Of a stretch of 64,000 nucleotides of DNA, positions 33,662 to 44,868 are shown piece after piece. The translations under genes were made by a program, and so were the position numbers. The notes beneath the pieces are model-generated. The model saw nothing but the letters and a program-made list of their open reading frames with translations. It was not told the DNA's origin and did no database searches. The stretch is taken from the NCBI RefSeq assembly GCF_921293095.1, contig NC_060251.1, positions 38,359,644-38,423,643 of the forward strand, written 5' to 3'. Position 1 is the first letter of the stretch. Every line of letters begins with the position of its first letter. This DNA comes from Ischnura elegans (Eukaryota > Arthropoda > Insecta > Odonata > Coenagrionidae).

Positions 33662-36600
33662 CTGCAAATGAAAATAAAGTATCTGCTATTAAGTTATACA
33701 TTTAAAAGATGACGTATTACTATTTACATATTTTTTCGGATCCTAGATAAGGAGTTTGCAGATATGAAGAATGATTCCGCAGTTTAAGTTATTAGTTCAT
33801 ATGTAGCTTGATAATGCAAACATTTGTGATGGGGACTTTGATCAAACACGGCATTAGTGCCTTGGAAGTGCTACTAGTAACAGAACAGTGCATATATCAT
33901 GGTCAGTAATTCGCTTTTTTTGTAACCTGATAGCGATCAATAGTAAGTGAATGTTCAAGCTGCGCACGCCGCTATTGATAATTCTTAGATTTTGCTGCTA
34001 TTATTTCCGATTGTCGTTGGATTTGAAGTATGCGGAATTATTTTTTGCCTATATGTATTAAGATTTAAGAAATTTATGGATACATAAATGCACATATGAG
34101 AGTCAACGGAACAACAAAACCACCTTGTTAACAATAAATATATATTTTTTCCGGTGATGATTCATGAAATACTTGCTACGGGACAGGGATACTTGTAGCA
34201 TCTATGGCATATTCACTTTAAGAATCTGAAGATCTCTGTAAAGTCTAGATATGGGTAAAATCAATCACAGTGCTTTGGTAAATGATACTTTTATCTCTTT
34301 GTAAAAATTTCTTTTCCTTGTGCAGTGTACCACTCATTTTTCAGTTCCTAAGATTGTTTTAGTGACGAAGATGAATGTACCTCTGCAGTCATCGTAATGC
34401 GGTAGATGCTTGCACTTACTGAGAAATATATGACTATACTAGGGCATTTAATAATCCGATGATATCTAGCTGCTAAAATAATTTCTTACCTAATGCTGAG
34501 CCTCGTTGGTTGAAATGAACACATTCTTCAGTTAAAATTGGCAAAGTGCGAGTGAACACTTTGGAGAATACTCGAGTCTCTGGCGCCCCCCTCGTCAGTG
34601 GTGCATTAGTTGACAATAAAAATGGCTGCCAAACCACAGTAAAGTCCTCTTTGTTCTTGTAGCGGTCATCAGAAGCCTGCAAATAAATGGCTTTCAATTT
34701 TCATTCGATTCAGAGAATAAAAATTAATTGAACCGCAATTGTCTTATTTTGTTCTATTTCTCATCAGAGAGGCCCGTTTCTTAGTGGATGTGTAAATGTG
34801 GATAAAAAGATAGTTTTGAGTCGGAAAAAATGCATGTAATATTTTTGTTCATGGTAATGCACAAAAGATACGATAAGATAATGATAAACACTTCGGAGAT
34901 TTTAGTCATCATGACTTATTCTGTCAGTTGAGTTCCTCTGTCTTATCATGATTTCGATTATTTCTTATACTGCTGGTAAATTTAAATATAATACGGGGTA
35001 AATGAGCTTATATCCTCAAAGATGAAAAAGATGGAATGAAAAATCTCAAACGGCCGTATAACATCTCCCAATAGCATGTTTCCATTGATAAATCAAACAT
35101 TTACACCAGTTTTCATAAAAAACTGACTGAGCGAACTCATGTTTGGAGTTGTGTGGAATAACCTGCGTACAAGTTGAAGACCTCGCACCTTGGTAATTCC
35201 ATTGAAATCCTCGTTGAGAGTAAATTTTCAATATTAGTCAGTGGCGTAACTATGGGAAGATAAGGGGATATAGATCTGCCCCAAAGACTCAGAGGAATAA
35301 ATAAATAATTTATGTTTTTCCTGTATCGATGATTTCTCGGGGAATTTCGAGTGAAACCCAAGCATGAAAACTTTTCCTTGACCCTCCGTTGTCTGGGGAG
35401 TGCGATTCCCCCCTAAATTCCCCCACCCCAAAGCATATTCCTAGTTAATTTACTGATATTAATACTAATTTACTAATATTACTCAGTTAATGTAATACCA
35501 GCTCTTTCTCTTTCTTCTGATATTCTCTGACGACAGCAGACATTTTTACTATGTTATCCTCAAGATCAGGTGTCACTAGCAAACATGGACAGGTGACTGG
35601 TCTTATTAATTCACAGGCTGTTGACTCCGGATATCTTGCGGCGAGAGTTGTATCTGTTGAGAAAATTACATTATCCTGTTTGATTATCGACTCATTTATT
35701 ATTGATACGAAATTTTCAGTTGCATCATACACGGCTCCAAGTAAGCATCACTTTTTCTTTCTTATGAGGACTTACCTAGGACTGAAATGAGATTTACAAA
35801 TGTCTTTGGGAATTTTTCCTGGATGAAGTCCAAAACCTCTTGGAGACGGGTTTTGTGTGCATCCGGTGAATTTTGTACTGGATGAGAGCATTGATATGAG
35901 CAAATATTGTTCTGACCTATTAATATGTTTATTAGCTGAAGGAAAAAAAGCGAATAAAATATTATTTTGAGTTGTTTAGGTGAATATTAGTGTTTTTACA
36001 AACATATAATATGCTGGCAAATAGTCACCTTCCAATCCTCTTCCATGTTAACTTTAGGATCCTCCACACTTTTATTGTATAAATACATAGCCTGAAAAAG
36101 TATATCGTAATCAGCGGCTCCAGTAATAGCTACATTCAGTTTGGCAGATTCGGAGAAATAAGGGCCTTTTCCAGTTGCGTAGCCGTATAAATTAGGATTA
36201 AATACTTTTAAAATGTTTGGCAGGGTAGTGTATTTTCTCCAAGTTTCTTCACCCCCTGAAAAAGTGAAAACATTTGAATTTTTATATTTATTTTAAATAG
36301 TTTCATTTAAGAACTAATGTAACATTATCAAAATTGAGTATATGCTGTATAAATTATTGCATTGCTAATATTTTTGGTTGCTAAGCTGAGGAAAAATTCG
36401 TAGAAATGGTATGATGAGAGGATTATTAATAAAATTAATTTTATATGCGGAGTCACATTGTTACACTTCCGGTAGGACCAAAGTTAGTCCGAGTTGGAAT
36501 TTACAAATGAGACTGTTAGAATCAGTGAATTAACGTTCTTTTATCCGACTTTATTCGCGACTAAAATAATGCCTGAGAAATAGAAAATAGAAATGTTGCC

Positions 36601-39600
36601 GGAGGAGGAAGCACTTTTAGTCTGTAATATTAACTTAGAATATTTCAAATAAAAAATGCACACGAATTACAAATACGCTTTTCCAGAGTTATTACTCGGG
36701 AAGATAATCGGGAGCGACGACACGCACTGTTACTTCACAAATCAAAGTAACAGAACTTACAAATTCAATTGTGCAGGAAAAGTACTCGCGAAGAAATTCG
36801 GGAGCGTCGACTCATACCTTACTTGCTTGAGCGTTCTTATGACCCCTAGAGCTGCACTGGCGAGATTAATTCGCAATTAATCTCGGTAGGGTCACCCATA
36901 CCACATAGGTCGAAGAGTAGGATCCAGACGAAAGGTAGGCCACGTGATGGTGCCACAAGAAAAACACTGTTGGAATGGAAGTGGGAAACCCTACCAATTA
37001 TCTCTTCCCTGAAAACGTGGTGTTTGGTCAAACGAGCCTCGGGGTCTTCGTGGTCCTAATCATGCGAAGTCCTTGCAGAGACATATCATTATCACCTATT
37101 TCAGCATAAGCAGCAGCAATCAAGGATAAGGACAAGAAGACCAAGAGAATGGAGAAGAAGAAGGCATCGGTGAATGTAGGGACGTGGAACGTGTGGACAA
37201 TGAGTGCGGGTAAACTATAAAATACAAAAAGGGAAATGCAGATAGGGAGGATAGATATCTTAGGATTATGGGATGTGAGGTGGAGGGATGGGGGGGGGGG
37301 ACTATTGGAGTGATGGGTATAGGGTTATACATAATGGAGGGGAGGAAAGACAGCGCTTTAGTATTAAACGGGAAGATGGGTAGGCGTGTGGTAGGCATAG
37401 ACCAGGTAAGCGATAGGATTCTGATGGTAGAAATTGAGGCGCGGCCCACCAACCTTGTGGTGGTCCAAGTTTACATGCCCACTAGCAATCATAGGGAGGA
37501 AGAAGTAGATTAGGTGTATGAACAGCTCGAGGAAATAATTAGAGTAACTCCGGTAAGAAAATCTGGTAATGATGAGGGACTGGAACGCTTCAGTCAAGGA
37601 AATGAGGGATGGAAACGAAGTAGGAGAATTTGGATTAGGAATTCGGAACTACAGGAGTGACAAAGCAGCAGAATTTTGTAGGAGAAACAAATTATTCATC
37701 GTAAACACGTGGTTCAATCTTCATAAAAAGCAGGCGTTCAAATGGAAAAGTCCAGAGGATATTGGGAGATATCAGACAGACCACATTATGGCAAGACAGA
37801 GGTTTAGGAATAGTGTGAAAAACTCGCGCAGATTCCCTGCAGCGGATGTGGATTCAGACCACAACCTAATACTTATGAAATGCAACGTAAGATTCAAAAG
37901 ACTCATGAAAGGCAGGAGGGTGAGGAAATAGAATGTAGAAGCGCTGAAGGGGAGTATGAGGAGAGAATATCAGGAACTTGTTGAAAAATGTACCCGGGAG
38001 ATTGAAAGTGCACAGACTGTTGGGGAAAGATGGGATAACATTAAAACTGGAATAGTCAAAGCGGCCGAGAAGTCAATTGGTTACGTTGACAGTAAAAGGG
38101 TAAAGAAGCCGTGGATAACGGAGAAAATGACGAGGGAAATGAAGGTGGGGAGGAAGTGAAAGAACATAAACAAAGAACAGGGAAAAAGAATTTATATACT
38201 AATTAATAATCGATTACAGCGTGAACTTAATTGAACCAGGAACACTTGGTAAAATGACAGTGTGAGGAAATGGAAAATTTTCAGAAGGAAGGAGAGGTAG
38301 GCACATTGTACGCCAAAGTTAAGTCGCTATCGGGTGGCAAAAGGGGGCAGGGCCATGTCTAAAGTTAAGGCTAAAGATGGAAGGATGCTAAGCGAGCGAG
38401 AAGAGGTACAGAGCAGATGGAAGGAATACGTGGAGGATCTGTATGACGGGAGGAACAGGCCAGAGAGATTAACTTTAGAGGAGGATAATCGTGGGCCGGA
38501 GATCTTAGACTCGGAAATCGAGAGAGCAACTCGTGATATTCATCCCTAGAAAAGCAATGGGCGTGGACAATATCCCATGATCAGTTTGGTTTTATAAAAG
38601 GGAAGTCAACTCGTGAAGCAATAGCGGTAATGAGGTCCCTGGTGGAGAGTAACCTAGAATATGACCAGGATGAGTATGCCTGCTTTGTGGATTTTGAAAA
38701 AAAACATTCGATAGAATGAACTGGGTAAAGTTAATGGACATTCTCAAGAAAATCGGTGTAGATTGGAGGGTGTAACGTCTGATTTTTGAAAGTTGTTATT
38801 TTGGTTGTGAAGGGTTTGTTTGGGGAGAGGGGATTGTTGAGAGAGATGTGAAAAGGAGAGGTTTTGTGGAGTATTGTGGAGAGAATTGAAGGAAATAAAA
38901 AAGGTACTGAAAATTAATCGTCTTACGTTACAAGGGATAGACGACTGATTCGTAATCTGTATATGGCCCAGACTACGCAAATGAGGGTAGCGGACGAAGA
39001 ATATGGGTGGGCAAGAATGGGCTGGGGAGTGAGGCAAGGCTGTCCTCTATCGCCGCTACTCTTTAACGTGTACGCTGAAGAGATGGTATGACAAGCGTGA
39101 GATGAGTTAGAAGATAGAATAAAAGTGGGAGGAATGATGTTCAAACAGGTGAGATTCGCGGATGATCAGGCGTTGATTAGCTAGTCAGCGAGGTGGCATC
39201 AGGCTCTAGTAGATGTGTAACGGAATCACCCGCAATTCACAAAATTTGCGAAAAATCTCCAGAGAAAAATTCATTCGCCTTGAACGAGATTCGATTCTTT
39301 AGCCAGTTAAGCTACCCGAGGTGTCATTATACCCTGTGGAAATTTGAGGACTATACATGACAAGGTGGTTTTGACTGCTGGGCATATTAATTGCAAGCAG
39401 TTAAAATCGTGCGCAGAGCGCCACAACCGGAGAGCGCGAACTTACGTAGTTAAAAGCGAATGAATGGTCTCCAATGTAGTTAGAGAAAACATTCTTCTGC
39501 TTGAAAAAATTTAATGAGTATGAGGAGAAGGAAATATAGAGAAGTGAAAGAAGTTAGGTGGAAGAAGTGTGAAAATCAGAGGGCAACTGTGAATTAGACA

Positions 39601-42600
39601 ATAGCAATAACAACAGATCATAGTCTGTTGAAAGTTTTTTTTTCAAAGATATGTAAACCAAACGAAGAAGCTCATTATAGAAATATTGGCCAAGGAAGTG
39701 ATACAAAATCGATCTACATTTGAGTGAGACATTGATCCTGAAATTATGTGACTACCACGTACTGAATGTCCTGGAGCAATCAATATTCGTCACAACTTCT
39801 CTATAGAAGGCGAATTCTATTGAAAATGTAAAATTTAACGTGAAAAATTATTTATATGACTCATGGTTACGGCTTAAGTGCCAATAAGGGCCCCCGCGCA
39901 CTGGCAACTTTTTCAAAGCAACTATTTAGTTGCTCTATGGAAGTTCAAATGAAACACACGGCATTGACTGTGGCCCCGCGCACCGGCGACTTTTTAGTTG
40001 CCGCAACTAAATAATTGCGTCCGGACCTATTCTGAGGGTGATTAAATTGTTGCCGGCAGGAATAGATCGCGTGGGTGTTTACCTAACCCCGCGCACTGTC
40101 AACTTTTCAGTTGCTTGACGGCACTTGTTCGGAGCGCATCTTGGGAAGTGTTTTGCAGGACGCGTTTTGCAAAGGTCCCATAGTTTTTAAGTTTTGGGAT
40201 TATTTACGGTAATTTTAATTACTGAACATGCTCTGGATTGTATTTGGAGGCCATATATTTACAACTTCACTTACTTCCATTATGTAAATACACAACAACC
40301 TCAGAATAATTTTACTCACATAGTTACACCTTCCCTTCATTTAACACCTTTCATTGAATTTTCTCCATCTTGATTTTCTTTATACTCTTGAGATTCTTCG
40401 AAATTCTTTTCTTCACTTTCCTATTCTTCTCCTTTCTACTTGTCCAACTACTATTGTTTTACAGCACATTATACATGGTGGACCACGGATCTTTATTGTA
40501 GAGACTATATAATGCTGGCCTTGGAATTTCTCGCATTCCACCTACGTTTCTGATCTTGATTCATTTCTTTTTCTTCATTCAAGTCGACACCTTCAATTGC
40601 TTCAATCATTTCTGTTGTTCGAAATAGGATTTCTATTTAAAAACACCACATTGGGTAGGTTGATTTGTCCTTCCGCTACGGTATATGCGTTACACCTTCA
40701 CTCGACTCCACCATTTCTTTAATTTTTTCCTTCCGTTCTTTCTTCCTATTTCTCAATTTTACTGCAAATGTTGCTCCGGCCTCATTACCTTTTGGGATTA
40801 TTTGCAGTACTTTAATTTATTGAAAAAGCCCTGGATTGTATTTGGAAGCCATAAATTCACAACCAACGGTCATATACCCTTACGGAAAGATTCGGCAATC
40901 CATGTTAAAAATCGAGTCTTAAGTTCGACTGAGGCGGCGCCAATCGTTCCTGCAGCGAATTTGGAGCTAATCTGCACAGGTGTGGGTTGATCCATAGAAC
41001 CACTCATTTTTCGTTTAAAATTTAATGCTGAAATATAATCCTAACGTTCTTCTTTATTTTCTGGTTCAGGCTCTTTTCAGGTTCTTATAAATTTCACATT
41101 TTTTTACACTAGTGAGCATTATAAAATGAAAGTTGTTTGAACGAAGCAAATTACAATTAATATAAGGCGGAAATCATGTAAAATTCATGCAAATTTATCA
41201 TGTATATGATAGAGGAATCGTACTTACATGTCAAAGATAAGTAAGTGATTCTGAACAGAGGATTACCAAAAACATTAAAACAATATGTATACCCAAAGAT
41301 TCCACAGTATTGGATTCGTGATTGCAATCCAAAGAATGCTGTACTGCAGCCAGTGACGTAACTAGGAATATGCTTTGGGGGCGGGAGGGATGAGATGGCA
41401 TGGGGTGGGAAAATTTTTGACAAATGACATGCCTCGATATACATTTCACATCATTTTGGCGCTAAAAATTAAATTTAAGCAGATAAAGTTATTATATTTC
41501 AACACTAGGTAATTTTTTAAATATCTTTTTTTTCCTCTGATGGTTTGGGGGGATCTATCCCCTCACCCCCCATATTTACGCTACTGACACTGACTGCATC
41601 CCAATCTTTCCTAGCTCGCGTCATATTTTATTTTCTTGAGTTTCCTCCTCATGTGTTTCACGATCCAACATAGTTTCTTTTCAATAGTCTAGTCTCCTTT
41701 CCATGTATAACTAGATGGATGTATCTCTTCCCTGATATCTGGTCCCATATTAAATAGCCACTCCACCATTTTCACAGCTTCTCTAGTGCCCAATTTGCGG
41801 ATAAAACTATTGAAGATCATTCCTGGTACATATATAAACCAGATTTATTAAATTTGATTAAGATATCTTTTATATATAGGTGATTGAATTTGTGATCATT
41901 TTTAAGTATCTTGATAATGAATTGGAATTAAAGGCAACAACATTTTAGATTAAACGAAAGTTCTATGAACTTCTCCTACCAATTTTACACATAGTATAGT
42001 ATATGTAAATTCCTCTAAAAAGAGGATAGTCCACAAGGACAAATACTGTACCCAAAACATTTTGTTCCTTTGCTTATTTTTTCGCTGTCTCAAAATGAGC
42101 GCAACAACACAACTTGCTTTCACGAGATCCATTGTAAACTGAGCTGAGGGGCAACTATTTAATCGCCAGTGCGCGGTAGCGAGCAACTCTTGGGTGAGTA
42201 AATTGTTTAGTTGCCGGTGATTAAAGTTGCCAGTGCGCGGGGGCCCTAAATCTCAGTAGGTACTGTGGCTGAAGCCGAAGTACGGCCAGCACCATTTACT
42301 AAATACTTCTTCTGCATCCATTTCATCCCTACGCAAAATCAGTGTCCTACAGGACTATAGTGTCCCAGGTGTAAAGAGTCCACGGAGCACATACCCTCCG
42401 TTTTGTTTGCTCACCTCCGACGAAGGAAACTCCTCTGTCGTCGACGGTTAATCCAAGGGGTGTTAGTTCCCTGGCCGCTGCCCCAGCTGATAGGGAATCC
42501 CCCAGAGTCATGACCACATCGATATCTCCCGGTCGAAGTTGGTGGACGCTTGTCGGAGATCTGCGAGATCTCCACACGGGTTTATCTTCGGTGTAAAGAC

Positions 42601-44868
42601 AGGGGAATTTAGTGTTCTCTGGGATTCTGTCTTGGAGGATCTTCCACCAATCACTGGGATCGTAGGCGCTTGCTGTGAGTATCTGTTGGGGTAAAATGAC
42701 AGTAATTACCCTGAATATATTTTTTATTGCCACCAAGAGAGATAACATGACTGCTAAGTTAAATGTTTTTCATGGAATTTCAACTCATTATAACCCAATA
42801 TTGCCTCCAAGTAACATCAAAGATGTATAAATTTTCTGCTTTATTCTGTAAATATTTAAGCCACGTGTTCCTTTGTGCTGTTCAAATTATTGACGAAATG
42901 TATAGCTGCCACAATAATCACAAAGGAGTACAAAATGTTCTAATTTTAGAAATGAGAAGTCCTGAAATATAATAACGAGAAGCATAAAAGGTTAAAATGA
43001 TACTAAGTTATCATTCAAGTATGATCTTAGAGTTTCCCGGTGTATCTGGTCCGAAAAGTTTCTCGGGTTTTTCAGCGTGTGATGTCTTCAATGTCTCCCG
43101 ACGTTTCGAGCAGCGACTAGCTGATTATCCTCAGGAGATGTTTCGAAAGCCGTTCTTCGAAATTTGACCAGTATATATACATCCCATCCGTGGTCTGGTG
43201 TATATTTGATGTACAGAATGGAATGTATATATACTGGTCAAATTTCGAAGAACGGCATTCGGAACATCCCCTGAGGATGATCAGCAAGTCGCCACTCGAA
43301 ACGCCGGGAGACATGGGAAACATTCACAGGTGAAAAAACCGAGAAACTTTACTCATAATTTAAGTGTTTCGTGGGACACCAGAGACATCTTTCGTCGCGG
43401 ACATCAATAAGGAGAGCATCTGCCTAAAAACGATTTGTTCTATTGTAGAATACAAGAAAAAAAATTTATCTAGAATTCTACAATAATATAGCCTCCGCTA
43501 TACATTTTTTATTGCCATACCACAGAAATGTATTGACCTTTACCTCGGGGGTTTTTCAAAGAGTTATAAATTAAACATACTTGAACATGCATGCCCTGGA
43601 TAAGGGCAACCCTCTCAGGGGAAACTCGTACCCGCGACCTCTTTTAGCAGGTAAAGGGGGGGGGGGCTTTCCGTATGGGCAACTCCTCTAAAAGGTATCT
43701 ATTCCGCTGTCTTTATGAATTGCACGATGAAAGGTTGTTGCGATCCTGCCTTTTTAATTAATTTACTTGCAATACATAATTTCCTGAAACAAGTAGTTGT
43801 CTCTTTGCGCGGCTCTCTATCATACACTATACTCTCAACTACTGCTCACTAAACACCAGCTCGGAATTGTGAATTTTTCTTTCACGAATTCATCATGTTC
43901 TTAAAATGCACCATAATTCTCTTGCGTTGTCCACTTAATGATTTAAGTTTTAATTAGCCATAAAGGAAATGTTATGGCATTCTGGATTTTAATATGGGAA
44001 AAATCTTAGGTATTCAACCAGGGACTGTCAGGGTTAAAATGCAGCCGAGTTTATGGGTCGATTCAAACACTGAAATAGTGAGGGGAATCAAAACTCAGTT
44101 CTGCAATGATACAATTTCTAAACATAAAAAATTATGTATTATCTTGCCAATTGATCATTATCAAGTATTTTTGTGATTTTAATTATTAATTTCGCTCAGT
44201 TCAGTACTATTCAAGCATTGTAATCAATTAGCGGTGTCTGGCATTAGTATCATTTGGTGCAATCAACTTTTTAGGGAACACTCCGTAAGTTGTACATATG
44301 CTTTACCTAAGACCGTCATTATTTTAGATGCATAACTAGACCACAAACCTTAGGTTCCCTGCACACAACGATTTTTGACGGCCGGTAAAATATCGACCGT
44401 CCACATTCAAATAGTGGACAATGGTAGGGTATGGGAACTTGCACATCAAATAGTGGACAATGGTAGGGTATGGGAACTTGCACCCTGATCCAAATACGCA
44501 CATTAAGCGATAAAAGTCGGTTGATCACGACAACCATGCAAGTGACCGTATGATCGTTTAAAATCCGGTGTATGTGCAAGGAGCGCTTCAACGATAGAAT
44601 AATGGCCGGTTTTTTTACCGTCCAATATCGGTTTGTGCAAGGGACTTTAGCTTCTGGTAGTGCTTCAAACCGGTGCCAACTCCGAAAAATGTGTGATAGA
44701 CGATGCCTGACTTACCGGCAGCGACGGTCCGTTCAATACCGTCGCAAGCTTCAGACCGAAGTCAATGAGGCGCTGTTCCAAACTCGGGATCGGTGAACTG
44801 TCAGCCTCACAGAGACCAACCACCGCGACAAGCAGACACCCTAGCGCAGGAACAAGCTTCATCTTCAT
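33501..44868 (-). CDS. Phospholipase B1-like secreted lipase, seven-exon gene model with a frameshift
   Basis: Join 44868-44716, 42682-42415, 36255-36029, 35936-35776, 35653-35499, 34676-34490, 33661-33501 on the minus strand. All junctions are GT-AG with matching phases. Apart from one extra base in exon 4, it gives a 436-residue protein. Family knowledge: phospholipase B1 is an SGNH-fold esterase cleaving acyl chains from phospholipids. Seen: a signal peptide (1-20), LRPGDIDVV and the nucleophile block GDSLSAG (Ser about 114), TLPNILKVFNPNLYGYATG, the oxyanion block IGQNN (223-226), DFTVVWQPF, ECVH (372-375), and the C-terminal LWNNMLEPVGKKT. It ends without a membrane anchor, so a secreted enzyme is likely. 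Oddities: a +1 frameshift, GxND changed to GQNN, and Glu for the usual Asp in DxxH. It may be a young pseudogene, or the frameshift may be an assembly error. Confidence 0.82.
34490..34676 (-). CDS. Lipase gene exon 6 (catalytic His block)
   Basis: Acceptor tttgcag, donor gtaag, 187 bases. It encodes DRYKNKEDFTVVWQPF and ILTEECVHFNQRGSAL. The histidine lies in E-C-V-H, where the family usually has D-C-F-H. It ends phase 1. Confidence 0.88.
35239..35455. mobile_element. MITE in lipase intron 5 (CAGTGGCGTAACTA termini)
   Basis: Starts CAGTGGCGTAACTATGGG and ends GCATATTCCTAGTTAATTTACTG-like (reverse CAGTAAATTAACTAGG). The related sequence at 41351-41586 has the same termini. It is about 217 bp and non-coding. 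Confidence 0.5.
35499..35653 (-). CDS. Lipase gene exon 5
   Basis: From acceptor caacag to a weaker donor (gtatta), 155 bases. It encodes LAARYPESTACELIRPVTCP, then CLLVTPDLEDN and VREYQKKEKEL, phase 0 at the end. The open frame extends upstream into intron, but the acceptor and the exact length match with 62359-62513 fix the start. Confidence 0.86.
35776..35936 (-). CDS. Lipase gene exon 4, with one-base frameshift
   Basis: Flanked by ttcag and gtaag. The 5' part reads LINILIGQNNICSYQCSHP. The 3' part, LQEVLDFIQEKF and PKTFVNLISVL, is in another frame, shifted by one extra base in or near CATCCCAG at about 35879-35882. The partner exon at 63497-63656 is 160 bases and open throughout; this one is 161. 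GQNN stands where SGNH enzymes have GxND. The oxyanion-hole Asn itself is kept. Confidence 0.82.
36029..36255 (-). CDS. Lipase gene exon 3
   Basis: Runs from acceptor ttcag to donor gtgac, 227 bases. It encodes GEETWRKYTTLPNILK, then FNPNLYGYATG, then LNVAITGAADYDI and MEEDWK. The phase completes the split Gly codon of exon 2 and leaves phase 0. TLPNIL..FNP and the ITGA segment are phospholipase B1 hallmarks. Confidence 0.87.
36260..37129. other. Intron 2, 3' part: no element recognised
   Basis: I see no gene. Two nearly repeated blocks, ACAAATACGCTTTTCC with CTCGGGAAG near 36670-36705 and ACAAATTCAATTG with CGCGAAG near 36758-36800, suggest an old local duplication. Confidence 0.3.
37130..39215 (+). 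mobile_element. Non-LTR retrotransposon, second copy, in lipase intron 2 (antisense)
   Basis: Plus-strand counterpart of 13340-16240. It holds endonuclease pieces (VNVGTWNVW at about 37170, RDWNASV at 37575, SDHNLILMKCN at 37855) and reverse transcriptase pieces (DQFGFIKGKST at 38578, YACFVDFE at 38677, VRFADDQALI at 39150). Many stops and a gap between the endonuclease and palm parts show long decay. It breaks off at about 39215 in the palm region, so the 3' end is missing. Confidence 0.87.
38771..38932. mobile_element. 162-bp MITE nested in the LINE copy
   Basis: Interrupts the reverse transcriptase sequence between GATTGG and ATAGACGACTG. The termini are TGTAACGT and ACGTTACA, with the four bases AGGG on both sides (38767-38770 and 38933-38936). 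The intact LINE (14310-14350, minus) reads through without it. Confidence 0.7.
39219..39330 (-). repeat. Possible decayed tRNA-derived SINE
   Basis: On the minus strand CACCTCGGGTAGCTTAACTGG resembles an A-box region, followed by GAATCGAATCTCGTTC. The box spacing is short and no family partner was seen in the window. Confidence 0.25.
39888..42246. mobile_element. PIF/Harbinger-type DNA transposon, 2359 bp, in lipase intron 2
   Basis: Inverted termini of 24 identical bases begin GGGCCCCCGCGCACTGGCAA, with flanking TAA at 39885-39887 and 42247-42249. The TIR motif recurs internally near 39974 and 40087 (CCCCGCGCAC(C/T)G), giving tandem subterminal repeats at the left end. On the minus strand 41770-41610 reads like a protein fragment (AVKMVEWLFNMGPDI, then RRKLKKIKYDA), possibly the Myb/MADF-like second protein of Harbinger elements. 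No clear DDE nuclease remains. A smaller MITE (41351-41586) is nested inside. Confidence 0.78.
41351..41586. mobile_element. MITE nested in the PIF element
   Basis: Left end CAGTGACGTAACTAGGAATATG-like, right end (reverse) CAGTAGCGTAAATATG. Same family as 35239-35455. It contains GGGGGATCTATCCCC (about 41549-41563). Confidence 0.5.
42415..42682 (-). CDS. Lipase gene exon 2 (GDSL nucleophile)
   Basis: The acceptor is aacag before ATACTC. It encodes 89 codons plus one base, ending GGAG before gtgagc. It carries DWWKILQDRIP, KFPC, PTSVHQLRPGDIDVV and GDSLSAG. The last is the catalytic serine block of SGNH hydrolases. The distance from LRPGDI to GDSL is as in phospholipase B1. Confidence 0.88.
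43092..43313. repeat. Large palindrome in lipase intron 1 with hammerhead-like cores
   Basis: Arms of about 96 bases (43092-43187 and 43216-43313) pair around a 28-base loop, centred on ATATATAC. Each arm, read outward from the centre, contains CTGAGGA and GAAAC about 20 bases apart (plus strand 43271-43302; minus strand 43134-43103), then CGGGAGACAT. CCTGARGATGA...CGAAAC is typical of Penelope-like element terminal repeats and matches the CTGANGA and GAAA parts of a hammerhead ribozyme. I therefore read this as two inverted Penelope-type ends. Confidence 0.5.
44353..44646. mobile_element. PIF-type MITE in lipase intron 1, TTA duplication
   Basis: The ends GGTTCCCTGCACACAACG and (reverse) AGTCCCTTGCACAAACCG are imperfect inverted repeats extending through GACGG. 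Flanks are TTA at 44350-44352 and 44647-44649. It holds a tandem duplication of about 40 bases (GTGGACAATGGTAGGGTATG twice, about 44414 and 44453). It ends 70 bases inside intron 1 from the exon 1 donor. Confidence 0.65.
44716..44868 (-). CDS. Lipase gene exon 1 (signal peptide)
   Basis: Starts ATG at 44868 with MKMKLVPALGCLLVAVVGLC, a good secretion signal. It continues to VLNGPSLP and the donor gtaag, phase 0. Assignment to the gene rests on position, the matching phase with exon 2 and likeness to the orphan exon 22586-22744. Additional exons in the 2-kb intron 1 cannot be excluded. Confidence 0.6.

Noticed and set aside
40685-40990. 101-residue plus-strand open frame
   Set aside because: It lies inside the PIF element in a pyrimidine-rich stretch; it has no motif and the likely protein remnants are on the other strand.
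42347-42748. Reading the whole 133-residue frame as a protein
   Set aside because: Splice signals show that only 42415-42682 is exon. The ATG and first residues are intron, and the end reads through the donor.
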